NCBI GenBank assembly: GCA_947628465.1
Contig: CANQZZ010000001.1
Location: 20,818 to 84,817, forward strand
Direction of reading: 5' to 3'
DNA length: 64,000 bases
Source of the DNA: an uncultured Clostridia bacterium
GTDB taxonomy: Bacteria; Bacillota_A; Clostridia; TANB77; CAG-508
The position numbers and the translations under genes were made by a program. The notes beneath the pieces are model-generated. The model searched no databases. It saw nothing but the letters and a program-made list of their open reading frames with translations, and was not told the origin of the DNA. This document shows, piece after piece, positions 25,666 through 33,917 of the stretch (position 1 is the stretch's first letter; each line of letters opens with the position of its first letter).

Positions 25666-26001
25666 GTGTCAAAGAAACAGTTTGACGAATACTTTAATAA
25701 TATCTATTTTCAATATTTGCAGCTTCAAAGAGTATTAGAAGATATGTCAAAAGAAGTAGAAGAAAACATAATTCCACCGGAAAGAATTGAAGAATTAAAG
25801 AAAACTATTCAGCCGGTAAAGAGTTCTTATGAAACTCTTCTCTATGTAAAATACTTATTGGATATGCCGCAAAGAAAAAGCAAAGTAAAGAAGTATGAAA
25901 GGCAAGAGTTATCAAGGGTCAAGAAAAAATCTGGAGATAATTTTGGCACGGAAGTATTGAATAGAAATAAATCAATAATCAAAGATATTACTTTACTATA
26001 A
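25666..26001 (+). CDS. Small charged helical protein
   Basis: About 111 residues, helical (YLQLQRVLEDMSKEVEENI), basic in the C-terminal half. GTG 25666 is preferred over ATG 25660 because AAGGAG (25652-25657) is only 2 bases from the ATG but 8 from the GTG. No family recognised. Confidence 0.6.
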   Translation: MSKKQFDEYFNNIYFQYLQLQRVLEDMSKEVEENIIPPERIEELKKTIQPVKSSYETLLYVKYLLDMPQRKSKVKKYERQELSRVKKKSGDNFGTEVLNRNKSIIKDITLL

Positions 26002-26030
26002 ATTGTATTTAATATTAGAGGTATATAACG

Positions 26031-26309
26031 ATGGAAGAATTCCTAAGTGAAATTGGGATACATGAAAAGGGTTCCTTAAATTCTGATGGTAACTATGTAA
26101 TTGATTTTGAGTCATCGGAAGATTTTAGCAAAGCATTTACAAAGTTAGACAGATATGAAGATTTAGATGAAACTGAAGACTCATCTATTGTAAATTCTTC
26201 CGTTTCAAACATAATCTATACAAATGATAATTATATTATTACATTATCTGCTGATTTTGATAATGATAAATATTCACTTGTCATGCAAGAAATTCAGGGA
26301 GAAGACTAA
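26031..26309 (+). CDS. Acidic hypothetical protein
   Basis: 92 residues, strongly acidic, Ser/Asp-rich. AGAGGT precedes ATG by several bases; the TAATG overlap couples it to the deformylase-like gene. No motif recognised. Confidence 0.6.
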   Translation: MEEFLSEIGIHEKGSLNSDGNYVIDFESSEDFSKAFTKLDRYEDLDETEDSSIVNSSVSNIIYTNDNYIITLSADFDNDKYSLVMQEIQGED

Positions 26310-27073
26310 TGGATACGAAAATTATTAAGTTTGATGAAGTACTTAAAGCAAATGATAAAAGAGTAAAAGAAGTAATCACTGATTATGAAAAGTTGTCTGA
26401 GCGGTGTGATGAAGTAGACACTAAGAAAAAGAACATGAATATTCAAGATATTGTTCTTGACTTAAAAGCTACAATTAGAGCAACTCCTGATATGTCTGCT
26501 TTATCAGCTAATCAGATTGGTCACGACAAGAGAGTTATTGTAATCAACTTTAATGGTGATTTAAGAACCTTTGTAAATCCAGTTATCACAGAATCTCATG
26601 GAATGCAGCTATCAAGAGAAAAATGCCACAGCATTCCAGGAAAAGAATTTATCAGGCTTCGTAACTCAAGAATTACCGTTATCTATCAAACACCGATGGG
26701 AAAAGTACAATCAGTAGAGTTAATGGGGTTAGCAGCCATTGTTATGCAACATCACATTGACCATCTTGATGGATTGCTTCTAAGTGACATTGGATTAGAA
26801 ATTGATGATAATTTTGATAAAGCTTCCGAAGATGAACAGAATGAAGTAATCCAGTGGTATTTAGATTCTCTAGACGTTAAAGAAAAAGAAATAGAAATGG
26901 CTATTGAAAATGATGAAGACGCTAAAAGGATGAAGGATGCCGTAAGATTCATTCAAAGCGTAAATTCCGGAGAAACTAAATTAGAAGAAATTCCTTGGAC
27001 AGAAGAGCAAATCAAGATAGTAGAAGAGTATAGAAAAGAGCAAGAAAAAGAGAAACACAAAGCAAGGGAGTAA
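26309..27073 (+). CDS. Peptide deformylase-like protein with altered active site
   Basis: 254 residues. The deformylase scaffold is clear: ALSANQIG (motif I, normally G-x-G-x-A-A-x-Q), EKCHSIPG (motif II, E-G-C-L-S with the metal Cys kept) and VMQHHIDHLDG (motif III). Motif III is normally H-E-x-x-H; here the catalytic Glu is His (H-H-I-D-H). The C-terminal 90 residues are a charged helical extension absent from ordinary deformylases. Phage deformylases normally remove N-formyl groups; this one may be inactive, use a different base, or act as a binding protein. Confidence 0.75.
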   Translation: MDTKIIKFDEVLKANDKRVKEVITDYEKLSERCDEVDTKKKNMNIQDIVLDLKATIRATPDMSALSANQIGHDKRVIVINFNGDLRTFVNPVITESHGMQLSREKCHSIPGKEFIRLRNSRITVIYQTPMGKVQSVELMGLAAIVMQHHIDHLDGLLLSDIGLEIDDNFDKASEDEQNEVIQWYLDSLDVKEKEIEMAIENDEDAKRMKDAVRFIQSVNSGETKLEEIPWTEEQIKIVEEYRKEQEKEKHKARE

Positions 27074-27097
27074 GCCATGCCAGAAAGTGAAGCTATG

Positions 27098-27272
27098 CTC
27101 GGCTAAAGACCGACCATCTTCTGGAAAGAAAGGACATCTTGGAGTGATGGATATTTTGTTTGTTCAATTGGAGAAGGTGCAAGCTATGACACAATTAGAG
27201 AGTATATCAGAAACCAAGGATAGCCGCCATTCATGGTCTCAGCTAAAGACTGAGACCTTTTCTGGCGAAAGA
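27098..27272 (+). mobile_element. IS200/IS605-family relic with hairpin ends
   Basis: Bounded by two hairpins that share the loop CTAAAGA: CGG-CTAAAGA-CCG at 27100-27112 and a 7-bp stem CTCAG...CTGAG around the same loop at about 27237-27257, followed by CTTTTCTGGCG. The same left sequence (CTAAAGACCGACCA) and right hairpin type with TTTCCTGACG recur at the IscB element (45.06-46.65 kb). Between them lies the 3' end of a tnpA gene. The element is cut down to about 170 bases and cannot move by itself. Confidence 0.6.
27105..27223 (+). pseudogene. tnpA: tnpA 3' remnant (IS200/IS605 HUH transposase)
   Basis: In the frame ending at TAG 27221-27223 the translation reads IFWKERTSWSDGYFVCSIG, then EGASYDTIREYIRNQG and stop. 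This is the characteristic C-terminus of IS200-type TnpA (WSDGYFVCS...IxxYIxxQG). The HUH and catalytic Tyr region upstream is missing, so only about 38 codons survive. It overlaps a different reading frame used by the chimeric downstream ORF. Confidence 0.7.
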
Positions 27273-27722
27273 GATAATAAAACAACCTTAAATGTTGGCA
27301 TTAGTATAAATGGTGGAGAAAAAGACCCAGGAACTCTAGAAGAACGAGAGCTATATATAAATACACAAACTTCTTATTTGTTTGCAGGAAATGGTGCAGA
27401 AAGTAAGAAAGTAAATTGTGGTACCTCAGATAAAACCAAGTCCTTTAGTAATAATACTACTAATACAGAATTATTTGATACAGCAGATACAATCAAGGTC
27501 GGTAATTTTAGTATTAGCAAAGGTAGTAATAATAAAGTTACTTGGAATAATGATACAGCAAACAGAAGTGATATAAACACTTATAATGTATTTGAGAATA
27601 TCAATATTAACAAGCTAATTAAGCTTATCTTAACTAACCCTTCTGGAGAAAATACAACCTATGGGAAGACTCTTCCTACAACTGGGACGGATGGCCAAAT
27701 ATTCTTTAAGCTTGTGGAATGA
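27186..27722 (+). CDS. Surface/tail-type protein with N-terminus disrupted by IS relic
   Basis: Thr/Asn/Ser-rich beta protein (TTLNVGISINGGEKDPGTLEERELYINTQ, GTDGQIFFKLVE at the end), like small tail-fibre or virion-surface proteins. The N-terminal 25 codons come from the IS relic. ATG 27186, six bases after GAAGGTG, is the best present start; the frame is open upstream to 27087. An ATG at 27077 (M-P-E-S-E-A-M-L-G, then stop inside the relic) may be the original start. Whether it is still made correctly is unclear. Confidence 0.5.
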   Translation: MTQLESISETKDSRHSWSQLKTETFSGERDNKTTLNVGISINGGEKDPGTLEERELYINTQTSYLFAGNGAESKKVNCGTSDKTKSFSNNTTNTELFDTADTIKVGNFSISKGSNNKVTWNNDTANRSDINTYNVFENININKLIKLILTNPSGENTTYGKTLPTTGTDGQIFFKLVE

Positions 27723-27735
27723 GGTATTGTAAGAT

Positions 27736-29262
27736 ATGCCTGTAATGAATGTAGACCGGGACAATGGTTGGTCTTATAATGGAACTGGATCCCTTCAAAA
27801 TTTAACAACATTCAATAATCCAAGCAGTACCTTAAAAGCTTATATAAGTAGAATTGATTTATATGCAGGTACAGTTGATGGTGTATGTGATGTTGTAAAT
27901 GGTACTTATTCATATGGGAACGGAAGTCCTTTTGATACACACTTGGAGATAGGAAATTACAGTTCAGATACTGTAAGAATAACAAGGCGTACAGGTACGG
28001 TTTATCAATCTGGAGTAGGCACTTATCCTGATTGGGCACAAACAGATAAGTATACTTTTACTTTTAGTCCTGAAGCTGTTGTATCACCTGGTCAAAGTAT
28101 TAGGATAAGAATACTTTGTCCTAGTTATCCTAGTAATAATCAAACACTAACAATAAATGCAACATCTGGTAGAACTAATGGCAAGTCTATTTCTATATAT
28201 TATGAAAATAGACCGGATAAGAAGAAAACTCCTAATACACCAAGTGTAAGTTTACAGAATAGTACAAGTTATACCGCAACAACTATTGATTATGTTGTTA
28301 CCTGTTCTTCTACAGCTACACATTGCAACGTAAAGATTTATGAAGAGAACGGGAATACAAGAACCATAGTATCAAATGGAGTAATGACAAACAATAGATA
28401 CTATGGCAGTTGTACAGTTCAAAGAGCAGTTGGATACGGTAATGGGTTGCATTATATAGTTGCAAGTTGTAGGAACGATAATTCAGATTGGACTAATGAT
28501 TCAACACCATTAAGAGTTGATTGTTCAGTTCCTAGAATAGAAAGTCCTAAGATTACAACATTATCACAAACAACCGGCACATTACAGTTTACTTCTGATT
28601 ATAATGTACGTTTCTATTTGAACAATAGATACTTAGATGATACTACAGCAGAAGTAGATCCTAAGAAAGAAGTAGCATTATCTTCAGGGACAGTAGGAGA
28701 TTATACATTAGAAGTAAGAAGGTCAGATAATAATAAGATAACAAATAGTACTACAATCTATAATGTAAGCACTGTTCCTCCAAAAATAGTATTAACATAT
28801 AAGCTATATGGAGATGTTTGTTACATTACAGTTACCGCAGATAGTAGTTGTAATGAATGGAGATACTTTTATGGTGTAGTAGGCGAGCCAAAACAAGAAG
28901 TTAAAGTTAAGATTGATAATGAAGCAACTGGCACTTCAAGAATTACTTCAATTATTGAAAATCTAAGTGTTGGGGAAAATGGTTATCAAACATATGAAAT
29001 ATATGCACAAGCCAAGAAAGTAAGTAATAATATAGAAGGTACTTCAAATACAGTATATCCTGAAATATCTGGTGGAATAAGAATATACGATGAAGATGAG
29101 CCTGTTCCTCCCGTTCCTTCTGGAGAAGACCCCGAAAAATGGGGAGAGAAAGCAAACCTTTTTAGATATAAGTCAGCTACAATCTATATCTGGCATGACG
29201 GGTCATGGAAAAGGTATCTACCCTATGTATATAGCGAGAAAGAATGGAAACTTGGCTTGTAA
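27736..29262 (+). CDS. Large Ig-like tail or surface protein
   Basis: 508 residues, Ser/Thr/Asn/Tyr-rich beta structure. Several roughly 80-90-residue Ig-like repeats start with proline-rich links (KTPNTPSVSLQ; SVPRIESPKITTLSQ; STVPPKIVLTYK), ending with a Pro/Glu linker and a compact C-terminal domain (YKSATIYIWHDGSWKRYLPYVYSEKEWKLGL) that resembles the ends of phage tail proteins. Likely a receptor-binding or virion-decoration protein. ATG follows GAGGTATTG. Function inferred from composition only. Confidence 0.6.
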   Translation: MPVMNVDRDNGWSYNGTGSLQNLTTFNNPSSTLKAYISRIDLYAGTVDGVCDVVNGTYSYGNGSPFDTHLEIGNYSSDTVRITRRTGTVYQSGVGTYPDWAQTDKYTFTFSPEAVVSPGQSIRIRILCPSYPSNNQTLTINATSGRTNGKSISIYYENRPDKKKTPNTPSVSLQNSTSYTATTIDYVVTCSSTATHCNVKIYEENGNTRTIVSNGVMTNNRYYGSCTVQRAVGYGNGLHYIVASCRNDNSDWTNDSTPLRVDCSVPRIESPKITTLSQTTGTLQFTSDYNVRFYLNNRYLDDTTAEVDPKKEVALSSGTVGDYTLEVRRSDNNKITNSTTIYNVSTVPPKIVLTYKLYGDVCYITVTADSSCNEWRYFYGVVGEPKQEVKVKIDNEATGTSRITSIIENLSVGENGYQTYEIYAQAKKVSNNIEGTSNTVYPEISGGIRIYDEDEPVPPVPSGEDPEKWGEKANLFRYKSATIYIWHDGSWKRYLPYVYSEKEWKLGL

Positions 29263-29276
29263 AGTGAGAGATAGTA

Positions 29277-29885
29277 ATGAACACAGTATACCTGTCTGGG
29301 ATAATAAAGGATATACAAGAATCGCATAGAATTGGTTCAACTATATTTAATAAGGCCCAGCTGATTGCAAAACGAGAGAACGGTCAAGAAGATGTTATAG
29401 ACCTAAAATTTAAGTCTTTATCCAATACGAGATATAAAGATAATGATTTTGTTACTTTAACAGGAAATGTCAGGTCGTTCTCAGAAAAGTGCAAAGACAA
29501 TACAAACAAAGTAAATATCTATGTTTTTACCTATTTTGATTTACCAGAAATAGTATTAGAAGATGTAAGTAATAAGTGTGAAATTGATGGCAGAATCTGC
29601 AAGATAAATCCACTAAGAAATACTAAAGATGGAAAGCAAAATATACACTTTATAATCGCTAATAATATTCAAAACGGAAGCAGCAGAAGACTAAGCAGCT
29701 ATATTCCTTGCATCGCTTGGGGAAAATTAGCGAATGAAATAAGTAAATCTTCTGTTAATGATTTTGTTAAGATCACAGGTCAGTTACATTCACGTGAGCA
29801 CAAGAAAATTCTTGAAGATGGCGATTGTGAATTAAGAGTTGCTCATGAATTACTTGTAAAAGAATTCACATTAGTAGAGGAATAG
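29277..29885 (+). CDS. ssb: OB-fold single-stranded DNA-binding protein
   Basis: 202 residues with two SSB/PriB-like OB folds: MNTVYLSGIIKDIQES...VTLTGNVRSF and CEIDGRICKINPLRNTKDG...IPCIAWGKLANEISKSSVNDFVKITGQLHSREHKK. The second is a classic SSB pattern (W-G-K-L-A...V...G.L). It lacks an acidic tail. Separate from the gp32-like protein at 0.9 kb, so the phage carries two ssDNA binders. ATG 29277 follows GTGAGAG and starts after the surface-protein gene. Confidence 0.7.
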   Translation: MNTVYLSGIIKDIQESHRIGSTIFNKAQLIAKRENGQEDVIDLKFKSLSNTRYKDNDFVTLTGNVRSFSEKCKDNTNKVNIYVFTYFDLPEIVLEDVSNKCEIDGRICKINPLRNTKDGKQNIHFIIANNIQNGSSRRLSSYIPCIAWGKLANEISKSSVNDFVKITGQLHSREHKKILEDGDCELRVAHELLVKEFTLVEE

Positions 29886-29888
29886 AAT

Positions 29889-30101
29889 ATGGCACAGCTA
29901 TTAAGTACAGAAAGAATACAAGATTGGCGAGGAAAAGTAATAGGTAAGATAGATATCTATAGCAACGGTGATAAGACTGTAAAAGATTTCTATGGTAGAA
30001 TAAAGGGAAAGTATATAAGAAGTGCTGATACTACCTATGATTTCTATGGAAGAAAAATAGCTAAGGGTGACCAATGTGGTCTACTATTGAATATGGGGTG
30101 A
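29889..30101 (+). CDS. Small protein with DFYGR repeats
   Basis: 70 residues containing an internal repeat: DFYGRIKGKYIRSADTTY and YDFYGRKIAKGD. Short duplicated elements like this occur in phage adhesin or spike tips. Its stop is 5 bases before the TTG of the LysM gene. Function unknown. Confidence 0.55.
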   Translation: MAQLLSTERIQDWRGKVIGKIDIYSNGDKTVKDFYGRIKGKYIRSADTTYDFYGRKIAKGDQCGLLLNMG

Positions 30102-30106
30102 TACTA

Positions 30107-30295
30107 TTGTCAGCAAGAAAACGAATAGCGCAGAGGAAAAAGGCAGAAACTACTCAAAGAAAAATCATAACATACGTAGTTAAGCCTAAAGATAGCATCA
30201 ATCTGATTGCTATGAAATTCGGAGTATCAGCTCAATCAATAATTTCATTAAATGGGCCAAAAGTTTATCCTGGCCAGAAGATAGTTTTATCATAA
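30107..30295 (+). CDS. Small LysM-domain protein
   Basis: 62 residues: a basic N-terminus (SARKRIAQRKKAETTQRK) and one LysM repeat (ITYVVKPKDSINLIAMKFGV, then SIISLNGPKVYPGQKIVLS). LysM binds peptidoglycan. TTG 30107 is preferred because GGGGTGAT lies just upstream; an in-frame ATG at 30074 would overlap the previous gene by 28 bases. No signal peptide, so it is probably a virion or lysis-associated cell-wall binder. Confidence 0.65.
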   Translation: MSARKRIAQRKKAETTQRKIITYVVKPKDSINLIAMKFGVSAQSIISLNGPKVYPGQKIVLS

Positions 30296-30324
30296 GTGAT
30301 TAAGAGGTTGTACAGCAGATATAG

Positions 30325-30633
30325 ATGTCAAGGGTATATTACGATGATGATTATGAACTAAAAGTAAATAAAATAGTAGTTCGTAAAAATCTATTAACCA
30401 AACAGCAGATAGAAAGTATAGCAAAAGATTTAGTACTTGCAAAAGTAGATAATAGCAATATATTTGGATATATAAAACAAGATAGAGATAAGAATAGAAT
30501 ATATTGCAAATGGAATAAGAAAAATGAAGTTTTTGTTGAGTATACAGCTGATGATGATATATTACTAAGTAAAGTAAAATCATTTAGGGAATATAACGGG
30601 GATAAAGCCGTAGAATACTTTGACGAGATATAG
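30325..30633 (+). CDS. Hypothetical protein
   Basis: 102 residues, charged, mixed fold (KNLLTKQQIESIAKDLVLAK; GYIKQDRDKNRIYCKWNKK). AAGAGGTTG lies well upstream of ATG. It is the last gene before a strong terminator. Family not recognised. Confidence 0.55.
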   Translation: MSRVYYDDDYELKVNKIVVRKNLLTKQQIESIAKDLVLAKVDNSNIFGYIKQDRDKNRIYCKWNKKNEVFVEYTADDDILLSKVKSFREYNGDKAVEYFDEI

Positions 30634-30650
30634 TATGTAAACATGTTAAA

Positions 30651-30682
30651 ACACCGTATATGAATACGGTGTCTTTTTTTTT
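30651..30682 (+). terminator. Strong rho-independent terminator
   Basis: ACACCGTAT and ATACGGTGT pair over 9 bp with an ATGA loop, followed by C and nine T. It separates the 25.7-30.6 kb gene run from the next promoter. Confidence 0.9.
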
Positions 30683-30714
30683 GTATTCAATTCTAAATTT
30701 GACAGTAAATTAAG

Positions 30715-30743
30715 TTGTAATTTTCCTGAAAATATGCTATAAT
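30715..30743 (+). promoter_or_regulatory. Phage promoter (TTGTAA-17-TATAAT)
   Basis: TAAGTTGTAATTTT, 17-bp spacer, TATGCTATAAT; a near-perfect copy of the family. Followed by AAGAGGAA and ATG 30779. Confidence 0.9.
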
Positions 30744-30778
30744 ATAATCACAATAAATAAAAGAAAGAGGAATGTAAA

Positions 30779-31312
30779 ATGGCAGTAGAAATCTACGAAA
30801 AAGTTCATGAAGCTCTTAAGTGTGTTCATCCAGGTTCTTTCTTTAGAATCACTTATAAGACTGAGGTTCCGTTTTCCAAGAAAGCTACCAAAGAGATGGG
30901 AGTTCATGTTGAAGAGCTCAAACTATACAAGATAGTTAGTACTACTGTCAGAACTGGTGTTGCTTACAGTAAGATTCGCAGAGTTGCTGAAAAGCTTCAA
31001 GAGAAGGCAGAAGAAAAGAAACCTGTAACTAATAACTGGGTTTGGATTGATAAGAACACTTGTAAGTTTAATAGGAATACAGCTAAGTTTTATCTTTGCT
31101 GTGCTACTATTCCTTTTGGTGGTAACTGTAAGATTGAATATGTAGTTGTAGATTCTAAAGGTCAACGCATTACAATGACAAAGGAAGAGTTCGAAAATTC
31201 TTGGTTCTATAAGTGCCTTAATGAAAGTGATAAGAAAACAAAAGCACCTTGTGAGTATTTTACAGTTTCTTATGATAATATTTTTTCTATTAACGGAAAA
31301 GCTCTTGCATAA
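30779..31312 (+). CDS. Hypothetical protein, separately transcribed
   Basis: 177 residues, Lys/Cys-containing, no recognised domain. It has its own promoter in front and another immediately after its stop. AGAGGAA precedes ATG. Codon choice is less A-rich at third positions than in neighbours, which could mean high expression. It may be an abundant early protein (inference). Confidence 0.65.
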   Translation: MAVEIYEKVHEALKCVHPGSFFRITYKTEVPFSKKATKEMGVHVEELKLYKIVSTTVRTGVAYSKIRRVAEKLQEKAEEKKPVTNNWVWIDKNTCKFNRNTAKFYLCCATIPFGGNCKIEYVVVDSKGQRITMTKEEFENSWFYKCLNESDKKTKAPCEYFTVSYDNIFSINGKALA

Positions 31313-31316
31313 TAAG

Positions 31317-31345
31317 TTGTAATTTACAGTAAAATATGCTATAAT
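31317..31345 (+). promoter_or_regulatory. Phage promoter (TTGTAA-17-TATAAT)
   Basis: AAGTTGTAATTT, spacer 17, TATGCTATAAT, 4 bases after the upstream stop; serves the DUF932/thyX pair. Confidence 0.9.
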
Positions 31346-31377
31346 ATATTACAGTAAAAAGAAAGGAAGTAATAATT

Positions 31378-32352
31378 ATGCCCGCAGAAGTTGAATCCCT
31401 TATGTATGTTTCTAATGCTACAAATGGAAGGTTTGTTCCGTGGCACGGTCTTGGTACTCCAGTTGAAGAGGCTCCTAATTCTAAAGAAGCTATTCGTATT
31501 GCTGGACTTGATTGGAAAGTAAACTCTATGCCAATTTATACTAACGGAGTTGAAATTCCTGGCTATCGTGCAAATGTTCGTGATATTGATGGTGCAGTTC
31601 TTGGCCTTACCAAGAGCAGATATCAGATTACTCAGAACGAAGATGCTTTTGAGTTTACAGATTCCCTTGTTGGTGGCGAAGTAAAGTATGAAACCGCAGG
31701 TTCTCTTTCTGGCGGTAAGCGTGTATTTCTTCTTGCACAGCTTCCAGAAGAAGAGATTCTTGGAGATGAGATTATCCCGTATGTTTGTTTTACAAACGGA
31801 TTTGATGGCTCTCATCCAGTTCAAGTTTGCTTAACCCCTACTCGTGTTGTTTGTCAGAATACTTTGAATTTTGCCCTTGAAAATTCTCCTCGTAAGTGGT
31901 CTACCAAGCATGTTGGTGATATCAAAGGTAAACTTGAGCAGGCGAGAGAAACTCTTAATCTTTCTTGTAAGTACATGAAAGAACTTAGTGAAACAGCTGA
32001 AAAGCTGGCTGATACTAAAGTAAGTGAAGATGAGGTTAGATCAGTACTTGATAAAGTATTTGTTGTAGACGAAAAAGCCTCAGAGCGTCAGGTTAGTAAT
32101 ATGGAAGAGCAGAAAGATAGCTTTATGGCTTGCATGTTTGCTCCTGACCTTTTGAAATTTAAGGACACTGGATGGCAGGTAGTACAAGCTGCTTCTGATT
32201 ATTTTACTCATAAAGCACCTAAACGTGCAACAAGCAGCTACGCTGAAAAGAACTTTGAAAAAGTATTGGATGGAAATGTAATGTTTGATACAGTATTTCT
32301 TGAAATGTTGAAGAAAGTATCTGAACGTAAGATTGTGGGAGTTGGTGTATAA
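31378..32352 (+). CDS. DUF932 (TIGR03299-type) phage protein
   Basis: 324 residues with the family opening VPWHGLGTPVEEAP, then GYRANVRDIDGAVLGLTKSRYQITQN, FTNGFDGSHPVQVCLTPTRVVCQNTL. The family is common in phages and plasmids, with no proven biochemical role. AAAGGAAG precedes ATG. Its stop overlaps the thyX ATG (TAATG). The link with nucleotide metabolism genes is positional only. Confidence 0.8.
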   Translation: MPAEVESLMYVSNATNGRFVPWHGLGTPVEEAPNSKEAIRIAGLDWKVNSMPIYTNGVEIPGYRANVRDIDGAVLGLTKSRYQITQNEDAFEFTDSLVGGEVKYETAGSLSGGKRVFLLAQLPEEEILGDEIIPYVCFTNGFDGSHPVQVCLTPTRVVCQNTLNFALENSPRKWSTKHVGDIKGKLEQARETLNLSCKYMKELSETAEKLADTKVSEDEVRSVLDKVFVVDEKASERQVSNMEEQKDSFMACMFAPDLLKFKDTGWQVVQAASDYFTHKAPKRATSSYAEKNFEKVLDGNVMFDTVFLEMLKKVSERKIVGVGV

Positions 32353-33053
32353 TGGAAGTAACTTTAACAAAGTATACTCAGAATCCTATTTCCTGTATCG
32401 AAGCAGCAGCTTGTAACTGTTACAATAGTAAACCAGCAAAGGGAGCTATTGCAAAAAGTTGCTATCTGTCCGGTCATGAAAGTGTGTTTGAATTTGCAGA
32501 TTTTACATTTCATATTTCCGGTGTAAGTAGAGCTCTTCTTGCTCAATTAACTCGTCATCGTATTGCTTCTTTTGCAGTTCGATCACAACGATACTGTGAT
32601 GAAAGTGCTTTTGATTATGTTATCCCAAAGAGCATAGAAAAAGATGAAAAAGCACTGTTTGCCTATAAATCTTTTATGACTAACTGCGCTTTTGCTTATC
32701 TTGAACTAGTTAAACTTGGTGTGCCCAAAGAAGACGCTAGAATGGTTCTTCCGAACGCTTGTTGCACTACTCTTGAATTAAAGATGAACGGTAGAGAACT
32801 AATGCACTTCTGTAATGAGAGGTTGTGCAGTAGAGCACAATGGGAAATCAGAGAACTTGCAAAAAAGATGATTGATGAGATGAGAAGTAAAGCAGAAAAA
32901 GGTTTCGACAAAGAACTTCTTGAATTTACTAATTACCTTGTTCCTAAGTGTGAAGCACGGGGATATAACATTTGTCCTGAAAAATCAAGCTGTGGAAGAC
33001 ATCTTACATTGGATAGAACTCGCTTGGATTGTGATGATGTTGAGCCATATTAA
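32352..33053 (+). CDS. thyX: Flavin-dependent thymidylate synthase ThyX
   Basis: Makes dTMP from dUMP with FAD, NADPH and methylene-THF. The ThyX signature RHRIASFAVRSQRY (RHRxxSxxxxSxRY) is intact, and the C-terminal E-L-M-H-F...R...AQWEIR helix is present. 233 residues, normal length. Translation is coupled to the DUF932 gene. Part of the phage dNTP-supply set with NrdD/NrdG, the deaminase and the deoxyribonucleotidase. Confidence 0.93.
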   Translation: MEVTLTKYTQNPISCIEAAACNCYNSKPAKGAIAKSCYLSGHESVFEFADFTFHISGVSRALLAQLTRHRIASFAVRSQRYCDESAFDYVIPKSIEKDEKALFAYKSFMTNCAFAYLELVKLGVPKEDARMVLPNACCTTLELKMNGRELMHFCNERLCSRAQWEIRELAKKMIDEMRSKAEKGFDKELLEFTNYLVPKCEARGYNICPEKSSCGRHLTLDRTRLDCDDVEPY

Positions 33054-33073
33054 GTAATGTACATCAGTGTAAG

Positions 33074-33102
33074 TTGTAAATTATTTCAAAATATACTATA
33101 AT
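33074..33102 (+). promoter_or_regulatory. Phage promoter (TTGTAA-17-TATAAT)
   Basis: AAGTTGTAAATT, spacer 17, TATACTATAAT; opens the run of small genes from 33.1 to 35.3 kb. Confidence 0.88.
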
Positions 33103-33136
33103 ATAGATATAAGTTAAAAGAAAGGAATCTTTTAGT

Positions 33137-33460
33137 ATGAGAAAATTCTATTTCGATGAGAAAGAATTTGACAATCTGGATGATGCTTTGAATGAGGCCA
33201 TTACCTGCGGTTATGCTGATGATTACTTTGATGAATTCGTAGACCAAGCGTACTCAGCAACAGAAATCTTAAATAGAATGACAAGAGGCAGACAATCTGC
33301 GGATTTTGTATTTCAATCTATCTACGATGAGTTTGTTTATGATGTATTCGACGAGGTGCATAATCTTGCAGAAGCTGGTAAGTGGGATAGTATTGAAGGT
33401 ATTTATGATATTGTAATGCGAGATGATTCAGTGTCTGAAGAAGAGCAAACAGAAGAATAA
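33137..33460 (+). CDS. Small acidic protein, family A paralogue
   Basis: 107 residues, very acidic. The N-terminus RKFYFDEKEFDNLDDALNEA is matched by 33914 (TFYLNNNAYNSLPEALYYLE) and 59953 (KYLYRDKIYDNLHSVVEEV), followed in each by a D/E...S-x-x-E/D segment. The three look like paralogues of a phage family of unknown role. AAAGGAA precedes ATG. Confidence 0.65.
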   Translation: MRKFYFDEKEFDNLDDALNEAITCGYADDYFDEFVDQAYSATEILNRMTRGRQSADFVFQSIYDEFVYDVFDEVHNLAEAGKWDSIEGIYDIVMRDDSVSEEEQTEE

Positions 33461-33479
33461 ATAAAGAGAGGATTAAAAC

Positions 33480-33917
33480 ATGAATACACTTATTGATTTT
33501 ATGGTATACATTGAAATCTTTATTGTTATTGCAGTTCTCGTCGGTATTCTTGATAAGATTTTGCCGAGGATTCAGAAGGCCCTTGATAAGAGGCATTATT
33601 ATCAAGATATTGAATACTACATGGAGTGCTGTGGTGGCAATCAGAATAAGCAAGTATTTCAAGATTCCTGTAGAGTTGTAAGTCGTCTTATTACAGAAAT
33701 TCAGCATAGAGAAGCAAAGATTCCTACACCTACAATCAAAGCTCAGATTAGTATGTTAGAAGAAAAAGAAGCTCAATACAAAGAAAAGAAAGAAAATATT
33801 AAATCTCGTATGGTTGATGATTTCAAGAACTTTTATTGTTCCAAACAAAGATACATTGAAGATAAAACAGATGAACAGGTATTTGAAGACCTTTTTCTAT
33901 ATGGAGATGTGCTATGA
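33480..33917 (+). CDS. Membrane-anchored coiled-coil protein
   Basis: 145 residues: one N-terminal transmembrane helix (MVYIEIFIVIAVLVGIL), then a charged region with a coiled coil (MLEEKEAQYKEKKENIKS). Cytoplasmic domain likely. The stop overlaps the next ATG by 4 bases. Function unknown. Confidence 0.65.
   Translation: MNTLIDFMVYIEIFIVIAVLVGILDKILPRIQKALDKRHYYQDIEYYMECCGGNQNKQVFQDSCRVVSRLITEIQHREAKIPTPTIKAQISMLEEKEAQYKEKKENIKSRMVDDFKNFYCSKQRYIEDKTDEQVFEDLFLYGDVL

Noticed and set aside
26002..26030. Promoter between 25666 and 26031 genes (TTGTAT...TATAAC)
   Set aside because: Spacing is 15 bp and the second box overlaps the ribosome binding region.
27087..27185. Longer start of the 27.2-27.7 kb ORF
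   Set aside because: That stretch reads as the 3' end of tnpA in another frame and as IS end sequence; it is not native coding for the surface protein.
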